DNA from: Rheinheimera sediminis
GTDB lineage: Bacteria; Pseudomonadota; Gammaproteobacteria; Enterobacterales; Alteromonadaceae
Assembly (NCBI RefSeq): GCF_004005375.1
Contig: NZ_RZUF01000009.1
Location: 1 to 64,000 of the forward strand
DNA: 64,000 nt
Reading direction: 5' to 3'
A program made the translations under genes and the position numbers. This document shows, piece after piece, positions 63,496 through 64,000 of the stretch (its first letter is position 1; every line of letters begins with the position of its first letter). The notes below the pieces were generated by a model. That model searched no databases and was not told the origin of the DNA. It worked only from the letters and a program-made list of their open reading frames with translations.

Positions 63496-64000
63496 TAATA
63501 GATTTTTCCGGCTTTGCAGTTCTGATCAATAAAACTTTGATGCGACGGCATATAGTCGACAGATTTACGGACCACACTGCGAATCCCCTCCAGCCGTTTT
63601 GCCAGCTCAGCTTCAGGGAACAAATCGGCCATAGGGTGATAGCCTTGTGGTGTTATGCCTTGACCCAGCATGACTTCAAACCAGCTCAAGTCGCTGAACA
63701 TTTCATTGTTAAAACGGAAGATACGACCATTGGCCTTAAATTGTTGGATTTTTTGGCTTAGTTCATCCGGCACTGGCATAGTGCGGCAATAATTCCAGAA
63801 CTCTGAATCATTGCGCTCTGTGGCATGGTAATGCAGGATCAGGAAATCCCGGATCTTGTCATAATCAAAATGCATCTGACGGTTGAATTCGTCTATATCA
63901 CTTTGGGCAAAATTCCGATCGGGGAAAAAGCTAAAGAGTTTAGAAATAGTGGCCTGCACCAAATGCAAACTGGTGGATTCCAGTGGTTCCATAAAGCCAC
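63495..64000 (-). CDS. Second tryptophan-halogenase-family protein (partial)
   Basis: Only the C-terminal 168 or so codons are in the window; the frame continues past 64000, and the ATG at 63992 is an internal codon (GFMEPLESTS). It matches the other halogenase from GFMEPLESTSLHL (active-site Glu region) through KIRDFLILHYHATERND, FWNYCRTMPVPDEL, a conserved LSWFEVMLGQGI segment and a C-terminal MPSHQSFID. It is a distinct paralogue rather than a recent copy, as many positions differ. The FAD domain cannot be judged. Confidence 0.9.
   Translation of the reverse strand, partial: GFMEPLESTSLHLVQATISKLFSFFPDRNFAQSDIDEFNRQMHFDYDKIRDFLILHYHATERNDSEFWNYCRTMPVPDELSQKIQQFKANGRIFRFNNEMFSDLSWFEVMLGQGITPQGYHPMADLFPEAELAKRLEGIRSVVRKSVDYMPSHQSFIDQNCKAGKIY

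Overview
The window looks like chromosomal DNA of an aquatic, polysaccharide-degrading gammaproteobacterium of the Rheinheimera/Alishewanella type (Chromatiaceae/Alteromonadales). This is inferred from moderate GC, the uvrA-yajR-ssb order, large TonB-dependent receptors, and the SapC/cupin/tryptophan-halogenase/DUF6445 genes that accompany carbohydrate receptors in such bacteria. The genus assignment is from gene content and was not computed. No rRNA, tRNA, CRISPR array or complete insertion sequence was seen.

Positions 1-18230 are a mixed, partly eroded region. It holds a YdcH-like protein, a 918-codon protein I cannot assign, a patatin-like phospholipase whose 3' end abuts an amidohydrolase remnant, a four-PAS soluble chemoreceptor, DUF3224 and AraC genes, a long SNF2 helicase, a DUF1569 protein, an HNH nuclease, a Fur-box siderophore receptor and a truncated vsr. 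Positions 18231-25170 are housekeeping: uvrA with a LexA-like box, yajR, ssb, and an AraJ-like efflux gene.

Positions 25172-54406 form one large xylan/xylose utilisation region. The minus-strand genes are GH9, transketolase, transaldolase, GH115 alpha-glucuronidase, GH43 and the regulator XylR. Divergent from these are xylB and xylA. Next come GH10 xylanase, aldose epimerase and a XylE-type sugar porter on the minus strand. A plus-strand operon then encodes a GPH oligosaccharide symporter, GH43, two GH3 enzymes and a CE20-like acetylesterase. Together these could debranch and cut xylan, import oligomers, release xylose, isomerise and phosphorylate it, and feed the pentose phosphate pathway.

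Positions 54612-64000 hold a minus-strand cassette: a large carbohydrate-type TonB-dependent receptor, SapC, a JmjC-like cupin, a flavin-dependent halogenase and DUF6445. Upstream is a second halogenase/DUF6445 pair, cut by the window edge. The chemistry of this halogenase plus iron-oxygenase module is the most interesting open question here.

Intergenic DNA in the sugar region is rich in short repeats. These are a GC-rich REP-like family (including a tandem array at 58696-58878), three copies of a roughly 125 bp MITE-like element with a shared core, a separate 232 bp element with 14 bp terminal inverted repeats inside the GH3/esterase operon, and a 28 bp-arm hairpin after xylA.
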